Shown here piece by piece: positions 29,491 through 37,991 of a stretch of 64,000 bases of DNA; the stretch's first letter is position 1; each line of letters opens with the position of its first letter. The stretch is taken from NCBI RefSeq assembly GCF_014202395.1, contig NZ_JACHGQ010000001.1, positions 124,001-188,000 of the forward strand, written 5' to 3'. The position numbers and the translations under genes were made by a program. Under the pieces are notes generated by a model. The model saw nothing but the letters and a program-made list of their open reading frames with translations, was not told the DNA's origin and did not search any database. The stretch comes from Histophilus somni. Its GTDB lineage: Bacteria > Pseudomonadota > Gammaproteobacteria > Enterobacterales > Pasteurellaceae.

Positions 29491-29557
29491 ATAGTGTTTT
29501 GGGCACAATCATACGATTAGTTAAATTTTTTAAGATTCATGGACAATAGGAGATTAG

Positions 29558-29914
<357 letters not shown>

Positions 29915-29927
29915 TTTAAAGATAAAT

Positions 29928-29955
29928 TAGGGTACTTTTTATAGTACCCTTTTTA
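29928..29955 (+). terminator. Intrinsic terminator of infC-rpmI-rplT
   Basis: AGGGTAC and GTACCCT enclose a T-rich loop and are followed by five Ts. Confidence 0.88.
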
Positions 29956-30086
29956 AATTATATATCTCCAATATTTTATACGATATCTAGTGTGTCGAAA
30001 GTAGAAGAGTATGGTTATTTTTTACAAATCACTATACCGTAAATAAAATAGGGCATAATTAAATACGCCCTGTAAGATGGTCTAAA

Positions 30087-30692
30087 TTACACATCTTTTT
30101 TCTTACTACGTTTCCATTTCCAAAATAAGAACAATGCGAGTAGAAGTATTAAGATATAAATTGCAAATTGACCTTTCTTTATTTGTTGATGTAACCAGTC
30201 TAAATTGCTTGCACCAAAATCACCCAAATATACCCAAATAGGCACTGAAATAATTGCAGCAAAAAAGTCAATTAGGAGAAAACGAATAAAACTAACACGA
30301 CGAGTAATGCCTGATATCATATAAATTGGTGCCCTTAAACCAGGTAAAAAACGTGCCACAAATAAAACTCTATTGCCATATTTAGCAAATTTTTCTTTCA
30401 CCATTTTTAAACGTTTAAGGGTTACTATTTTCTTGATTAATCGAGTTCTTAATATTTTCACCCCATAAATGCGACCAAGCCAATACATTGTACTGTCACC
30501 AATTAACACACCAAGCATACTCACAATCAGCATGATATGAACATTAACTTCATTAGGGTATAAACCTGCAATAACCCCCCCTGAAACCAAAGTAATATCC
30601 TCCGGAATAGGAATTCCAAAGCCACAGATAATGAGAACAAAGAAAACTGCAAAATACCCATAATCAGTAAAAAAATTAATTAATAAGTCCAT
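30087..30692 (-). CDS. DedA-family inner-membrane protein
   Basis: A 201-aa polytopic membrane protein. The motif FVARFLPGLRAPIYMISGI is the DedA signature containing the essential Arg residues, with a re-entrant-loop G(x)PIPED segment near residues 25-32. There are four to five hydrophobic segments and a very basic C-terminal end. DedA proteins are linked to proton-motive-force-dependent recycling of undecaprenyl or other phospholipid carriers. Which E. coli paralogue it matches (YohD-like by size) is uncertain. It stands alone between rplT and rplY. Confidence 0.85.
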   Translation of the reverse strand: MDLLINFFTDYGYFAVFFVLIICGFGIPIPEDITLVSGGVIAGLYPNEVNVHIMLIVSMLGVLIGDSTMYWLGRIYGVKILRTRLIKKIVTLKRLKMVKEKFAKYGNRVLFVARFLPGLRAPIYMISGITRRVSFIRFLLIDFFAAIISVPIWVYLGDFGASNLDWLHQQIKKGQFAIYILILLLALFLFWKWKRSKKKDV

Positions 30693-30775
30693 GAACTATC
30701 CATTTATAATAAGAAAATATGACGGCTATTTTAGCTTTTTTAGTAGAAATATCCAGTTTAAATTCAATGTTTTAT

Positions 30776-30804
30776 TTGATTTATAGAGAATAACTCATTA
30801 TAAT
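30776..30804 (+). promoter_or_regulatory. Promoter of rplY
   Basis: TTGATT (30776-30781) and a perfect TATAAT (30799-30804) are separated by 17 bp, predicting a start near 30811 and a leader of about 100 bases. Confidence 0.75.
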
Positions 30805-30810
30805 CAGCAC

Positions 30811-30890
30811 CTGTCTAAAACATGACTATAAGTTTTAGCATAACGTAAGGGAAATCGCTGGGTCGCCTGCGGTTTTTTTTGTTTTTTTTA
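30811..30890 (+). promoter_or_regulatory. Structured rplY leader with a terminator-like hairpin
   Basis: Hairpin 1 is CTAAAAC/GTTTTAG (30815-30838). Hairpin 2, about 30856-30871, pairs CGC-T-GG with CC-T-GCG (one T-T mismatch, GTCG loop) and is followed by eight Ts, G, then seven Ts. This is the layout of an intrinsic terminator placed before a ribosomal-protein gene. E. coli L25 is known to control its own synthesis at the mRNA leader; whether this leader works by attenuation is my inference. Confidence 0.6.
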
Positions 30891-30912
30891 TTTTATTCAA
30901 GAGAACATAAAA

Positions 30913-31200
30913 ATGTCATTTAAATTTAACGCTGAAGTTCGTTCTAAGCAAGGTAAGGGTGCGAGCCGCCGCCTGCGTCATAATGGTCAAATCCCTGCTA
31001 TCGTTTATGGTGGTAGTGAAGCACCTGTTTCAATTGTATTAAATCATGATGAATTAAATAACGCTCAAATTCATGATTCTTTCTATTCGGATACTATTAT
31101 CCTAGTTATTGAAGGGAAGGAAATTTCTGTTAAAGTACAAGCGATGCAACGCCATCCATTCAAGCCAAAATTAGTCCATATTGATTTTAAACGTGTATAA
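30913..31200 (+). CDS. rplY: 50S ribosomal protein L25, short form
   Basis: Binds 5S rRNA in the large subunit. At 95 aa it is the short gammaproteobacterial form lacking the CTC C-terminal domain. [11 protein letters not shown] near the N-terminus and [14 protein letters not shown] at the end are characteristic. AAGAGA lies about 10 bases before the ATG. Its leader contains a terminator-like hairpin, and a clear terminator follows the gene. Confidence 0.96.
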   Translation: MSFKFNAEVRSKQGKGASRRLRHNGQIPAIVYGGSEAPVSIVLNHDELNNAQIHDSFYSDTIILVIEGKEISVKVQAMQRHPFKPKLVHIDFKRV

Positions 31201-31220
31201 GTAAAAGTTTTCAAAATTTT

Positions 31221-31252
31221 AAGCCTCATGATGAAAATCATGGGGCTTTTTT
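31221..31252 (+). terminator. Intrinsic terminator of rplY
   Basis: AAGCCTCATGAT and ATCATGGGGCTT pair around a GAAA loop (one T-G wobble) and run into six Ts. Confidence 0.9.
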
Positions 31253-31704
31253 AATGTGTTTTAAAATAAAACCGTAATGAAAATTGTATTCAATAATGCA
31301 ATTTATTCACTTTAAATACAAATCAAATTTGTGACGCTGTATCAAATATAAAAAATAAAAAACTCGCTTTTATTTTTATCGTTTTTATTTTTTAATCTCA
31401 TCTAATTAACAGAAGATTTCATAGCAAAATAGGGGGGTATAAACAGTCAAAAGTTACATATCTAATCATTTAATTTAACATAATATACATTATATGTAAT
31501 AAGTTATAGAGTTAGTAAAAACTACGATATAAATAAATCACAGACTTATGCACAAGTCAGTTATACCAGCTAAGCAAGACAGATAAAGGCTCCCTTGCAC
31601 ATTGAAAGGTATTATTATTTAACTTTATTAAATAGAGAGATGATTTGTAATAGTTTTGTAGTGTGGTCTTAAGGAGAAAAAGCTTAATAAATAAAAGCTA
31701 CAAA
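31253..31704. other. Gene-free AT-rich stretch
   Basis: No convincing coding frame on either strand. It holds a near-perfect 16-bp palindrome GACTTATGCACAAGTC (31543-31558), a G6 run at about 31431-31436, and an AAGGAG with no usable start after it (about 31671). It marks the junction between the conserved rplY region and the accessory island. No tRNA or recognisable attachment site was seen. Confidence 0.6.
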
Positions 31705-31746
31705 AAAAGCAACGTCCTCGCATAGCTGTGAACGTTGCTTTTTTAT
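31705..31746. terminator. Strong bidirectional hairpin
   Basis: AAAAGCAACGT and ACGTTGCTTTT form an 11-bp stem with As on the left and Ts on the right, so it could terminate transcripts from either side. It probably ends the minus-strand small gene at 31761. Confidence 0.8.
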
Positions 31747-31760
31747 GACTTTTTACAATT

Positions 31761-32113
31761 CTATTTAGAACTCAAAAAATCTACATATTTTAGTAAAATT
31801 TTATCTAAGCTTTTAATCTGCTCATCATAGTCTAATTCATAGCGATATTTGATATAGTTTTTGTCTAATGGAAATTCTTTTGTACCTTCAAATAGTCTAC
31901 GAAGTTCAGCTAAATCCATCATATCTTGCTCTATTTGCTCTGTTACTATTGGACAATTTCCATAATCACCGCAAGATATTTTCAATAACGTTGCATATAG
32001 GCATGTTTAACAATAACGACTAACCTATGCTTTTCTACTGTAAGATAATCAGCGCCGCTGTCATAAAAAGCCCTCATTGGATCATAGAAATATTCACTGT
32101 TATATGTTTTCAT
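31761..32113 (-). pseudogene. Small gene of unknown function broken by a single-base frameshift
   Basis: Reading from the ATG at 32113, the frame encodes MKTYNSEYFYDPMRAFYDS and about 25 more residues, then stops at TGA (31984-31982). The next frame carries on to 31761 (KISCGDYGNCPIVTEQ ... LKYVDFLSSK). Adding one T to the TT pair just before the TGA would give a single 117-aa protein, because TAT-TGA would become TAT-TTG. I do not recognise the family. The C-terminal half is acidic with Asp/Glu/Tyr-rich helices, which resembles small immunity-type proteins, but that is not evidence of function. Alternatives: two unrelated frames, or a sequencing error. The 17-bp motif found upstream of the next small gene also lies 36 bases upstream of this start. 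Confidence 0.55.
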
Positions 32114-32148
32114 TTTTTGCTTCTTTTCGTTTCGCTTCAGTTAATTAA

Positions 32149-32165
32149 GTTACGTTGTCTCTTTT
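32149..32165 (-). repeat. 17-bp direct repeat, copy 1 (upstream of the frameshifted small gene)
   Basis: GTTACGTTGTCTCTTTT, identical to 32673-32689. Each copy lies about 36-43 bases upstream of the start of a small minus-strand gene. Confidence 0.75.
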
Positions 32166-32210
32166 TATCGTTTCTATTCAGAATTTCTCGTAGGCTAAAA
32201 CGTTTCATAA

Positions 32211-32630
32211 TTATAAATAATTTCTCATGCTAAAATCATATTTATTGATTTGTTCAAATGTTAGCAATTTTTGACTATACAGCATTTCCGACACCAATTT
32301 CCAATCAACACAAGGGCGATAAAAATGGCAGGACCATTTCGGAATGCCTAATGCAATATCATCAATAATAAGATCTCCATAGGCTTTAGGAGAACTGGTA
32401 AACTTAGATTGTTCAGGATTGATATTAACAGCGTATAACTCAATCCCATTATTTTTGAACCATGTCAATGCCTCATCAAGATAACAATCTTCCGATCTCA
32501 TTGTGAATAAAATCAAGTTATGGCCATTCTTAACCAAATCTCTTAATACTTGTGCAGCACCAATATCTTCGCCTATTTCAGGAAAATTATGCGTTACACA
32601 AGTACCATCAAAATCAATTAAAATATTCAA
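32211..32630 (-). CDS. HAD-like small hydrolase, phage/accessory type
   Basis: 139 aa. Motif I is MNILIDFDGT at the very N-terminus, motif II is LILFTMRS near residue 40, and an acidic IDDIALG segment near residue 89 fits motif IV, so it has the HAD phosphatase core without a large cap. Such short HAD proteins are common in phages and mobile islands, with unknown substrates. The start is a TTG (32630) preceded by a very strong AGAGGAGAAGAGGG stretch. An in-frame ATG does not exist near the conserved motif. It shares an upstream 17-bp motif with the neighbouring broken gene. Confidence 0.7.
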   Translation of the reverse strand: MNILIDFDGTCVTHNFPEIGEDIGAAQVLRDLVKNGHNLILFTMRSEDCYLDEALTWFKNNGIELYAVNINPEQSKFTSSPKAYGDLIIDDIALGIPKWSCHFYRPCVDWKLVSEMLYSQKLLTFEQINKYDFSMRNYL

Positions 32631-32672
32631 CCCTCTTCTCCTCTATAAATTTTAGTAAATAAAATTATAGCT

Positions 32673-32689
32673 GTTACGTTGTCTCTTTT
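32673..32689 (-). repeat. 17-bp direct repeat, copy 2 (upstream of the HAD-like gene)
   Basis: GTTACGTTGTCTCTTTT, identical to 32149-32165; see that entry. Confidence 0.75.
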
Positions 32690-32740
32690 ATTTTATTTAC
32701 CAAATACCTTTTCATCCTGCATTTCTAGATATTGCTATTA

Positions 32741-34171
32741 TCAATATAGCTTACTAAGTAAAGTTGCTCCATATTCATATACTTGTTGTAACAACAATAA
32801 TTTTTCAGGATTATTTTGATACTCTTCTACTAGACGTTGTAAACTTTCCTCAAATTGAACCGCACTTTTTTCTAGTTTACGTTGGCGATATTTTTGCCAT
32901 TTTATCTGTTCAGAGCGATCAAGCGTTTTATAGAAATGTCTTGCTCGATAATGAAATAATAAATCCGAGATACGTTTATCTGAAAAAGATAAATTATGCT
33001 CGTTTAATTTCTCCGGAGATAATTGACGCAAAATCGTCATATTGTTTTTATCATTATTACTGAAAAATTGCTTATATAATTCAGTTTCTACATTATCACT
33101 GTGTATTACTTCTCTTTCATCATGGAAAATTTCAATGACCTTATCTCGAATATCTGGAGATTGACGCAGTTTTTGCAAATTTTGCAAACAGAATTCTCGA
33201 TCAATTCCCAATTTGGTTGCATTTTCCGGCAATAATGTTTTTGCAGGAGCAAGAATAGGACATTTATTAATATGCACTAATTTAAGTGGTACAGGTAAAA
33301 TATTATGTTGTTCCAATTCAACTTTTGGTGTATACAAATTTTGACGTAATTCGACCGCACTTTTAGCCAATAAGTCATCAATATCCTTTGCTAAATCACA
33401 AACAATAACAGCATTCTGATTTATAGGATGCCAAGCTAATGGTACAACCCAGCTGGTATTACCTCGATAATTACCCAACATGCCTGATACATGTACTAAA
33501 GGTTTCATATTAGCGATATCAATCAACTTCTCAACTTCCCTCTTTCCTCTATTTTCAAAGAAAAATTGAAAAAGTTTTGGTTGTTTTTGTTTAATCAATT
33601 TTGCCATTGCAATCGTGGCATAGACGTCAGCCATTGCATCGTGAGCATTACCATGCTCTATATCATTTACTTGTGTTAATTTTTCCAAACGAAAACTCGG
33701 CATTCCATCATCATCGTAAGCCCAATTTATTCCATCCGGACGTAAAGCGTAACAAGCTCGGACTACATCTATTAAATCCCAGCGAGAATTGCCGTTTTTC
33801 CAACTGTATTCATAGGGATCAATAAAGTTACGATAAAAGGTATAACGTGTCATCTCATCGTCATAACGGACATTGTTATACCCCATAATACAAGTGTTGG
33901 GTTGACTAAATTCAGCTAAAATTTTCTCTGCGAATTCCGGTTCGGGAATACCTTTCTCATTACAAATTTGCGGTGTAATACCGGTTACCAAAACTGATTC
34001 CGGCGACGGTAAATAATCATCGGTTTGCTTACAATAAAACATTACAGGCTCGCCAATAATATTAAAATCTTGATCTGTACGAATACCGGCGAATTGAGCC
34101 GGTCTGTCAGTGGCAGGATTAATCCCAAAACTTTCGTAATCGTAGATAAAAAAACTGAAATCATTTTGCAT
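32741..34171 (-). CDS. sbcB: Exodeoxyribonuclease I
   Basis: Processive 3'-5' single-strand DNA exonuclease with roles in mismatch repair and recombination; 476 aa (E. coli 475). DEDDh active site: YDYESFGINPATDRPAQFAG (first Asp/Glu), MGYNNVRYDDEM (second Asp) and GNAHDAMADVYATI (His/Asp). SH3-like and C-terminal domains follow. The ATG at 34171 (MQNDFSFFIYDYE) is preferred to the upstream TTG at 34177. Lies directly downstream of hsdR, same strand. Confidence 0.95.
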   Translation of the reverse strand: MQNDFSFFIYDYESFGINPATDRPAQFAGIRTDQDFNIIGEPVMFYCKQTDDYLPSPESVLVTGITPQICNEKGIPEPEFAEKILAEFSQPNTCIMGYNNVRYDDEMTRYTFYRNFIDPYEYSWKNGNSRWDLIDVVRACYALRPDGINWAYDDDGMPSFRLEKLTQVNDIEHGNAHDAMADVYATIAMAKLIKQKQPKLFQFFFENRGKREVEKLIDIANMKPLVHVSGMLGNYRGNTSWVVPLAWHPINQNAVIVCDLAKDIDDLLAKSAVELRQNLYTPKVELEQHNILPVPLKLVHINKCPILAPAKTLLPENATKLGIDREFCLQNLQKLRQSPDIRDKVIEIFHDEREVIHSDNVETELYKQFFSNNDKNNMTILRQLSPEKLNEHNLSFSDKRISDLLFHYRARHFYKTLDRSEQIKWQKYRQRKLEKSAVQFEESLQRLVEEYQNNPEKLLLLQQVYEYGATLLSKLY

Positions 34172-34213
34172 ACACAAAAACCTTAAAAAACTTACCGCAC
34201 TTTGTAGAATTCA

Positions 34214-37200
34214 TTAAAACATTCCCCCAATCCCCTTAAATTTTTCCACAAAGGCGGAAATCTTCTCAAACACCGTCTGTTTTTTCATTTTATATTGTGG
34301 GTTAAGCGGGCTCATTTTAGGTAGAAGGTCATTTAAATCTGTACCATTTTCGCTAGCATATTCTCGTTTAAGAGATGTCATTATATACCGTTTTGCTGCA
34401 TCTATATTTAAATTTTCGCTCTCAATTAAGTTCTCCGCCTCTCTTTTTTGCTCTTGCTGAGCAAATAGGAAAAACTCTTCAATAATAGTTGCTTTATCCG
34501 GAATTTTATCTAAATCAGTTTGATGGATAAAATCAACAACCAGCCCTTCTTTTGCTCGGTTATCCAAACTCGAACGAATGGTTCGGCTAATTTCCTCAAT
34601 GAGTGCCGGTTTATTTTTGCGTTTTTTATTATGTTCAAAAATCAATTCTAAAATATAATCTAAATTGATTTCTTGTGATTTTAATAAATCGATTTCAAAA
34701 ATCACATCGCTCCAATCAATTTGAGATTTTCCAGCATTACCATTTTGATTTTGTTTTCTCTGCCATTCCCGAATATCATTATATGTTGAACGATAATCTT
34801 GTAATTTTCTCTCCGGCAAAATCACATTATTTCCAACAATATATGTGCCATCAGGCTCTTTTACGCTATTTTCATTCTGCTCAGTATTTTTTAACTCGTG
34901 AAATTCATCGTAATTATGCAACACATTTTCCAAACGCAGATATTCACCAAATAATTGGGTAAATGCTTTTTTATCTTCCTCAGTTTCGAGTTGAGTAGGA
35001 TCAGGGAATTTTGTTTGCAGCTCTTTAACTACTTCTTTATAACCTCGATGATAATTTCCCTGAGCATCTTGATAACCCTCCATATATTCTTTAAAGCTGC
35101 GTTCTAATACCACATTACGCGTATTTTTATTACCAAATAAGGTAATGGCATCAATGGTATCCTGCTCTAAATCACGGAAAGTCACGATATTACCAAATGC
35201 CTTAGTCGCATCATAAATTCGATTTGTACGGGAAAAGGCTTGCATTAAACCGTGATAACGCAAATTTTTATCGACAAATAAAGTGTTTAACGTTGGGGCA
35301 TCAAAACCTGTTAAAAACATTCCAACCACAATCAATAAATCGATTTCTTGATTTTTAACCCGCATTGCTAAATCACGGTAATAGTTTTGAAATTCTTTAC
35401 TTTCTACGCCGTAATTTGTTTTAAATAGACGATTGTAATCATCAATTGCCAAACTCAAAAATTCTTTTGCCGAACTATTCATTGCGGTAGGTTCAAAAGT
35501 TTCATCAGCAATTTCACCAATCGCATTTTGCTCTTCATTTGCGGCAAACGAGAAAATGGTTGCAACTTTTAACGGATTTTGAACCGCTTGTTGTTGCAAT
35601 TTAAACTGCTCGTAATACAGTTTTGCTGCTTCAACCGAACTTACGGCAAACATTGCATTAAACCCTTTTCCTGATGAATTTAAACGGTGTGTTTTTTGCT
35701 TGAAATGGGTCAAAATATATTGCGTAACTTCTTTAATACGTTCCGGGTGTAATAACGCCTGTTTATTTTCAAGTGCGGTCAATTTTTCTTGATTTTTTTC
35801 ACATTCAATCTCTTTGAATTTAGGACGAACATTATTGTAATCCACCTTAAATTTCAGCACTTTTTCATCACGAATAGCATCGGTAATGACATAAGAATGT
35901 AGCTGCGAGCCAAAAACTGTCGCTGTAGTTTCCGCACCCAGTGCGTTATCAGCAAAAATTGGCGTACCGGTAAATCCAAATTGACAGAATTTTTTAAATT
36001 TTTTCTTTAAATTCTTTTGTGCTTCACCAAATTGCGAACGGTGACATTCATCAAAAATAAATACCACAGGCTGTTTATAAATTGCTAAATTATCTTCTGA
36101 TTTCATCAGGTTATTCAATTTTTGAATAGTGGTCACAATAATTTTATTGTCTTCTTTTTCTAAATTACGTTTTAAGCCTGCTGTACTTTCCGAACCATTC
36201 ACACTATCAGGCGAAAAACGTTGGTATTCTTTCATTGTTTGATAGTCTAAATCTTTTCTATCCACCACAAAAAAGACTTTATCAATAAAATCTAATGCAG
36301 TGGCAAGGCGTGCTGCTTTAAAACTGGTTAATGTTTTGCCAGAACCGGTGGTGTGCCAAATATAACCGCCGCTTTCTAAATTCCCCCAATTTTTAGTGAA
36401 ATGTGTATTTTGAATTTTCCATAAAATCCGCTCTGTTGCAGCAATTTGATAAGGACGCATCATTAAAAGCGTATTATTCACATCAAATACCGAATAATGA
36501 ATCAACACATTAAGCAAAGTATTTTTCTGTAAAAACGTAGCGGTAAAATCTTTTAAATCTTTAATCAAAGTATTATCCGATTTTGCCCAATTCATAGTAA
36601 AATCAAAACTGTTTTTGTCCCGCTTAGTTGTATTAGCAAAATAGCGAGTATCCGTACCGTTTGAAATCACAAAAATTTGTAAAAACTTAAATAACGAATT
36701 TTCAGTATTAAAACTCTCTTTGCTATAACGATGAATTTGGTTAAAGGCTTCACGAATTGCCACCCCACGCTTTTTCAATTCAATTTGCACCAATGGTAAG
36801 CCATTGACCAAAATAGTGACATCATAGCGATTAAGATGAGAACCTTTTTGCTCAAATTGATTGATAACTTGTACTTTATTACGGGCAATTTCTTTTTTAT
36901 CTAACAAATAGATATTTTGAATACGCCCATTATCAAACACAAAGTCATAGATATGATCCTGATGAATTTTTCGGGTTTTCTCGATAATGCTCTCTGAAGC
37001 TTTATCAAGATATTCATCAATAAAACGTTTCCATTCCGAATCTAAAAAACGCACATTATTTAATTTTTCCAACTGCTCACGTACATTGGCGAGTAAAGCC
37101 TGTTGAGATTTTAAATCAGAACGATATTCATAGCCTTGAAACTGCAAATCGGCAATCAACTCTTGCTCTAAATCCGCTTCGGTTTGATAAGAATTTGACT

Positions 37201-37270
37201 GCTCGATTTTTTCGTATTTATCTAACACGATAAAATTATTGGTTTCGGTGATAGGGGTAGTTTCAAACAT
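34214..37270 (-). CDS. hsdR: Type I restriction enzyme R subunit
   Basis: Motor/nuclease subunit, 1018 aa, cutting DNA far from the recognition site after ATP-driven translocation. N-terminal PD-(D/E)xK nuclease: [10 protein letters not shown] then VQIELKKRG (about residues 150-175). Helicase motifs: [15 protein letters not shown] (Walker A), [12 protein letters not shown] (DEAD-box variant DECH) and GFTGTPIF. It resembles the EcoR124I (type IC) family. The start is placed at 37270: the AAGGA motif abuts the first ATG at 37276 but is 6 bases from the second. Intact frame. Separated from hsdS by a transposase gene and REP elements. Confidence 0.93.
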   Translation of the reverse strand: MFETTPITETNNFIVLDKYEKIEQSNSYQTEADLEQELIADLQFQGYEYRSDLKSQQALLANVREQLEKLNNVRFLDSEWKRFIDEYLDKASESIIEKTRKIHQDHIYDFVFDNGRIQNIYLLDKKEIARNKVQVINQFEQKGSHLNRYDVTILVNGLPLVQIELKKRGVAIREAFNQIHRYSKESFNTENSLFKFLQIFVISNGTDTRYFANTTKRDKNSFDFTMNWAKSDNTLIKDLKDFTATFLQKNTLLNVLIHYSVFDVNNTLLMMRPYQIAATERILWKIQNTHFTKNWGNLESGGYIWHTTGSGKTLTSFKAARLATALDFIDKVFFVVDRKDLDYQTMKEYQRFSPDSVNGSESTAGLKRNLEKEDNKIIVTTIQKLNNLMKSEDNLAIYKQPVVFIFDECHRSQFGEAQKNLKKKFKKFCQFGFTGTPIFADNALGAETTATVFGSQLHSYVITDAIRDEKVLKFKVDYNNVRPKFKEIECEKNQEKLTALENKQALLHPERIKEVTQYILTHFKQKTHRLNSSGKGFNAMFAVSSVEAAKLYYEQFKLQQQAVQNPLKVATIFSFAANEEQNAIGEIADETFEPTAMNSSAKEFLSLAIDDYNRLFKTNYGVESKEFQNYYRDLAMRVKNQEIDLLIVVGMFLTGFDAPTLNTLFVDKNLRYHGLMQAFSRTNRIYDATKAFGNIVTFRDLEQDTIDAITLFGNKNTRNVVLERSFKEYMEGYQDAQGNYHRGYKEVVKELQTKFPDPTQLETEEDKKAFTQLFGEYLRLENVLHNYDEFHELKNTEQNENSVKEPDGTYIVGNNVILPERKLQDYRSTYNDIREWQRKQNQNGNAGKSQIDWSDVIFEIDLLKSQEINLDYILELIFEHNKKRKNKPALIEEISRTIRSSLDNRAKEGLVVDFIHQTDLDKIPDKATIIEEFFLFAQQEQKREAENLIESENLNIDAAKRYIMTSLKREYASENGTDLNDLLPKMSPLNPQYKMKKQTVFEKISAFVEKFKGIGGMF

Positions 37271-37292
37271 AAACATTCCTTCTATTTTTCAA

Positions 37293-37380
37293 TTGGGCGA
37301 ATGTAATTCGACCCTACAATAATACCCCCTAATTTCGGGATATGTATATATTTTTTTAGGGAGGATAACATCCGCCTTTT
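37293..37380. repeat. REP pair A1/A2 in front of hsdR
   Basis: A1 (37293-37317) has the palindrome GGGCGAATGTAATTCGACCC followed by CTAC. A2 (37357-37380) is the opposed, degenerate copy AGGGAGGATAACATCCGCC. The two face each other across about 40 bp, an arrangement like BIME units. See the transposase entry for the link. Confidence 0.8.
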
Positions 37381-37399
37381 AATGTATTTATCTTCTATT

Positions 37400-37924
37400 T
37401 TACGAATTATAAAATCTATCTTTTTTCCACATAATCGGATTATTACAAACATATTCTACAATTTCATTATACGATTTCTCATTACGGATAATATGTTCGT
37501 AATAATTTCGTTGCCATACATCATAATATTCTGTATTTTTTCTTGCCCACGATGTTACACCTGCCTTAAATCCTCGAATCATTGCACCTATGGTTTGAGA
37601 TGTTCCATTAAATTTATTGTGTAGGGGCGAATTACATTCGCCCCAATTTTCATTCGATGCAATTTCAATAATACCGTGAATATGATTGGGCATAATGACG
37701 AATTGATGTAAATTAACCTGTGAATAATAGTTGGGAATTTTCAACCAACATTCTCTAACCATTTCACCTAAATTGTTTAGGTTCATTTCATTAGCAACGA
37801 TATTACCAAAAAGACATTGCCTGTCTTTACAACAAATTGTAATGAAATATAACCCATTTTGACGATAATCATAATGTTTTAAACGTAATGATTTTCTGTG
37901 ATGAATGTCAGGATTGAATTTCAT
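37400..37924 (-). CDS. REP-associated tyrosine transposase (RAYT, IS200/IS605-like Y1 family)
   Basis: 174-aa single-strand DNA transposase. The HUH motif is MPNHIHGII (about residues 78-86); the N-terminal RKSLRLKHYDYRQNGLYFITICC block is typical, and the catalytic Tyr is probably in WQRNYYEHIIR near residue 145. RAYTs cleave and join REP sequences that carry a GTAG or GGAG tetranucleotide beside a palindrome; exactly such elements surround this gene. One of them (37621-37646) lies inside the reading frame and encodes WGECNSPLH. It sits between hsdS and hsdR in the restriction operon, in the same orientation. Confidence 0.9.
   Translation of the reverse strand: MKFNPDIHHRKSLRLKHYDYRQNGLYFITICCKDRQCLFGNIVANEMNLNNLGEMVRECWLKIPNYYSQVNLHQFVIMPNHIHGIIEIASNENWGECNSPLHNKFNGTSQTIGAMIRGFKAGVTSWARKNTEYYDVWQRNYYEHIIRNEKSYNEIVEYVCNNPIMWKKDRFYNS
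37621..37646. repeat. REP element A3 inside the transposase gene
   Basis: GTAG followed by the palindrome GGGCGAATTACATTCGCCC, a complete family-A element. It is read in frame through the transposase without a stop. Confidence 0.88.
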
Positions 37925-37960
37925 TATTTACACCTGTTTTCATTTTATGTTGATTTATTT

Positions 37961-37985
37961 TTGGGCGAATGTAATTCGCCCAAAA
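37961..37985. repeat. REP element A4 between the transposase and hsdS
   Basis: The palindrome GGGCGAATGTAATTCGCCC is flanked by TT and AAAA. A single copy lacking the GTAG head seen in the others (CAAA instead). Confidence 0.82.
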
Positions 37986-37991
37986 TATCAA

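Noticed and set aside
31331-31343. GTGACGCTGTATC as a matS site
   Set aside because: Two mismatches to GTGACRNYGTCAC. Several sites of that quality are expected by chance in 64 kb (others seen at about 9925, 32149, 32673 and 55612).
31431-31436. G6 run as a phase-variable tract
   Set aside because: It is not in or near any coding frame or promoter that I can support.
31547-31556. TTATGCACA as a DnaA box and replication origin
   Set aside because: A single near-match with no dnaA, AT-rich 13-mers or further boxes around it; it is part of a palindrome instead.
32211-32630. Assigning the HAD-like protein a specific substrate (for example polynucleotide 3'-phosphatase)
   Set aside because: Only the general HAD motifs are visible; nothing in the sequence identifies a substrate.
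37293-37380. REP palindromes as intrinsic terminators
   Set aside because: No T-run follows most of them, and their GTAG heads and paired arrangement fit REP elements better, although some could still affect transcription.
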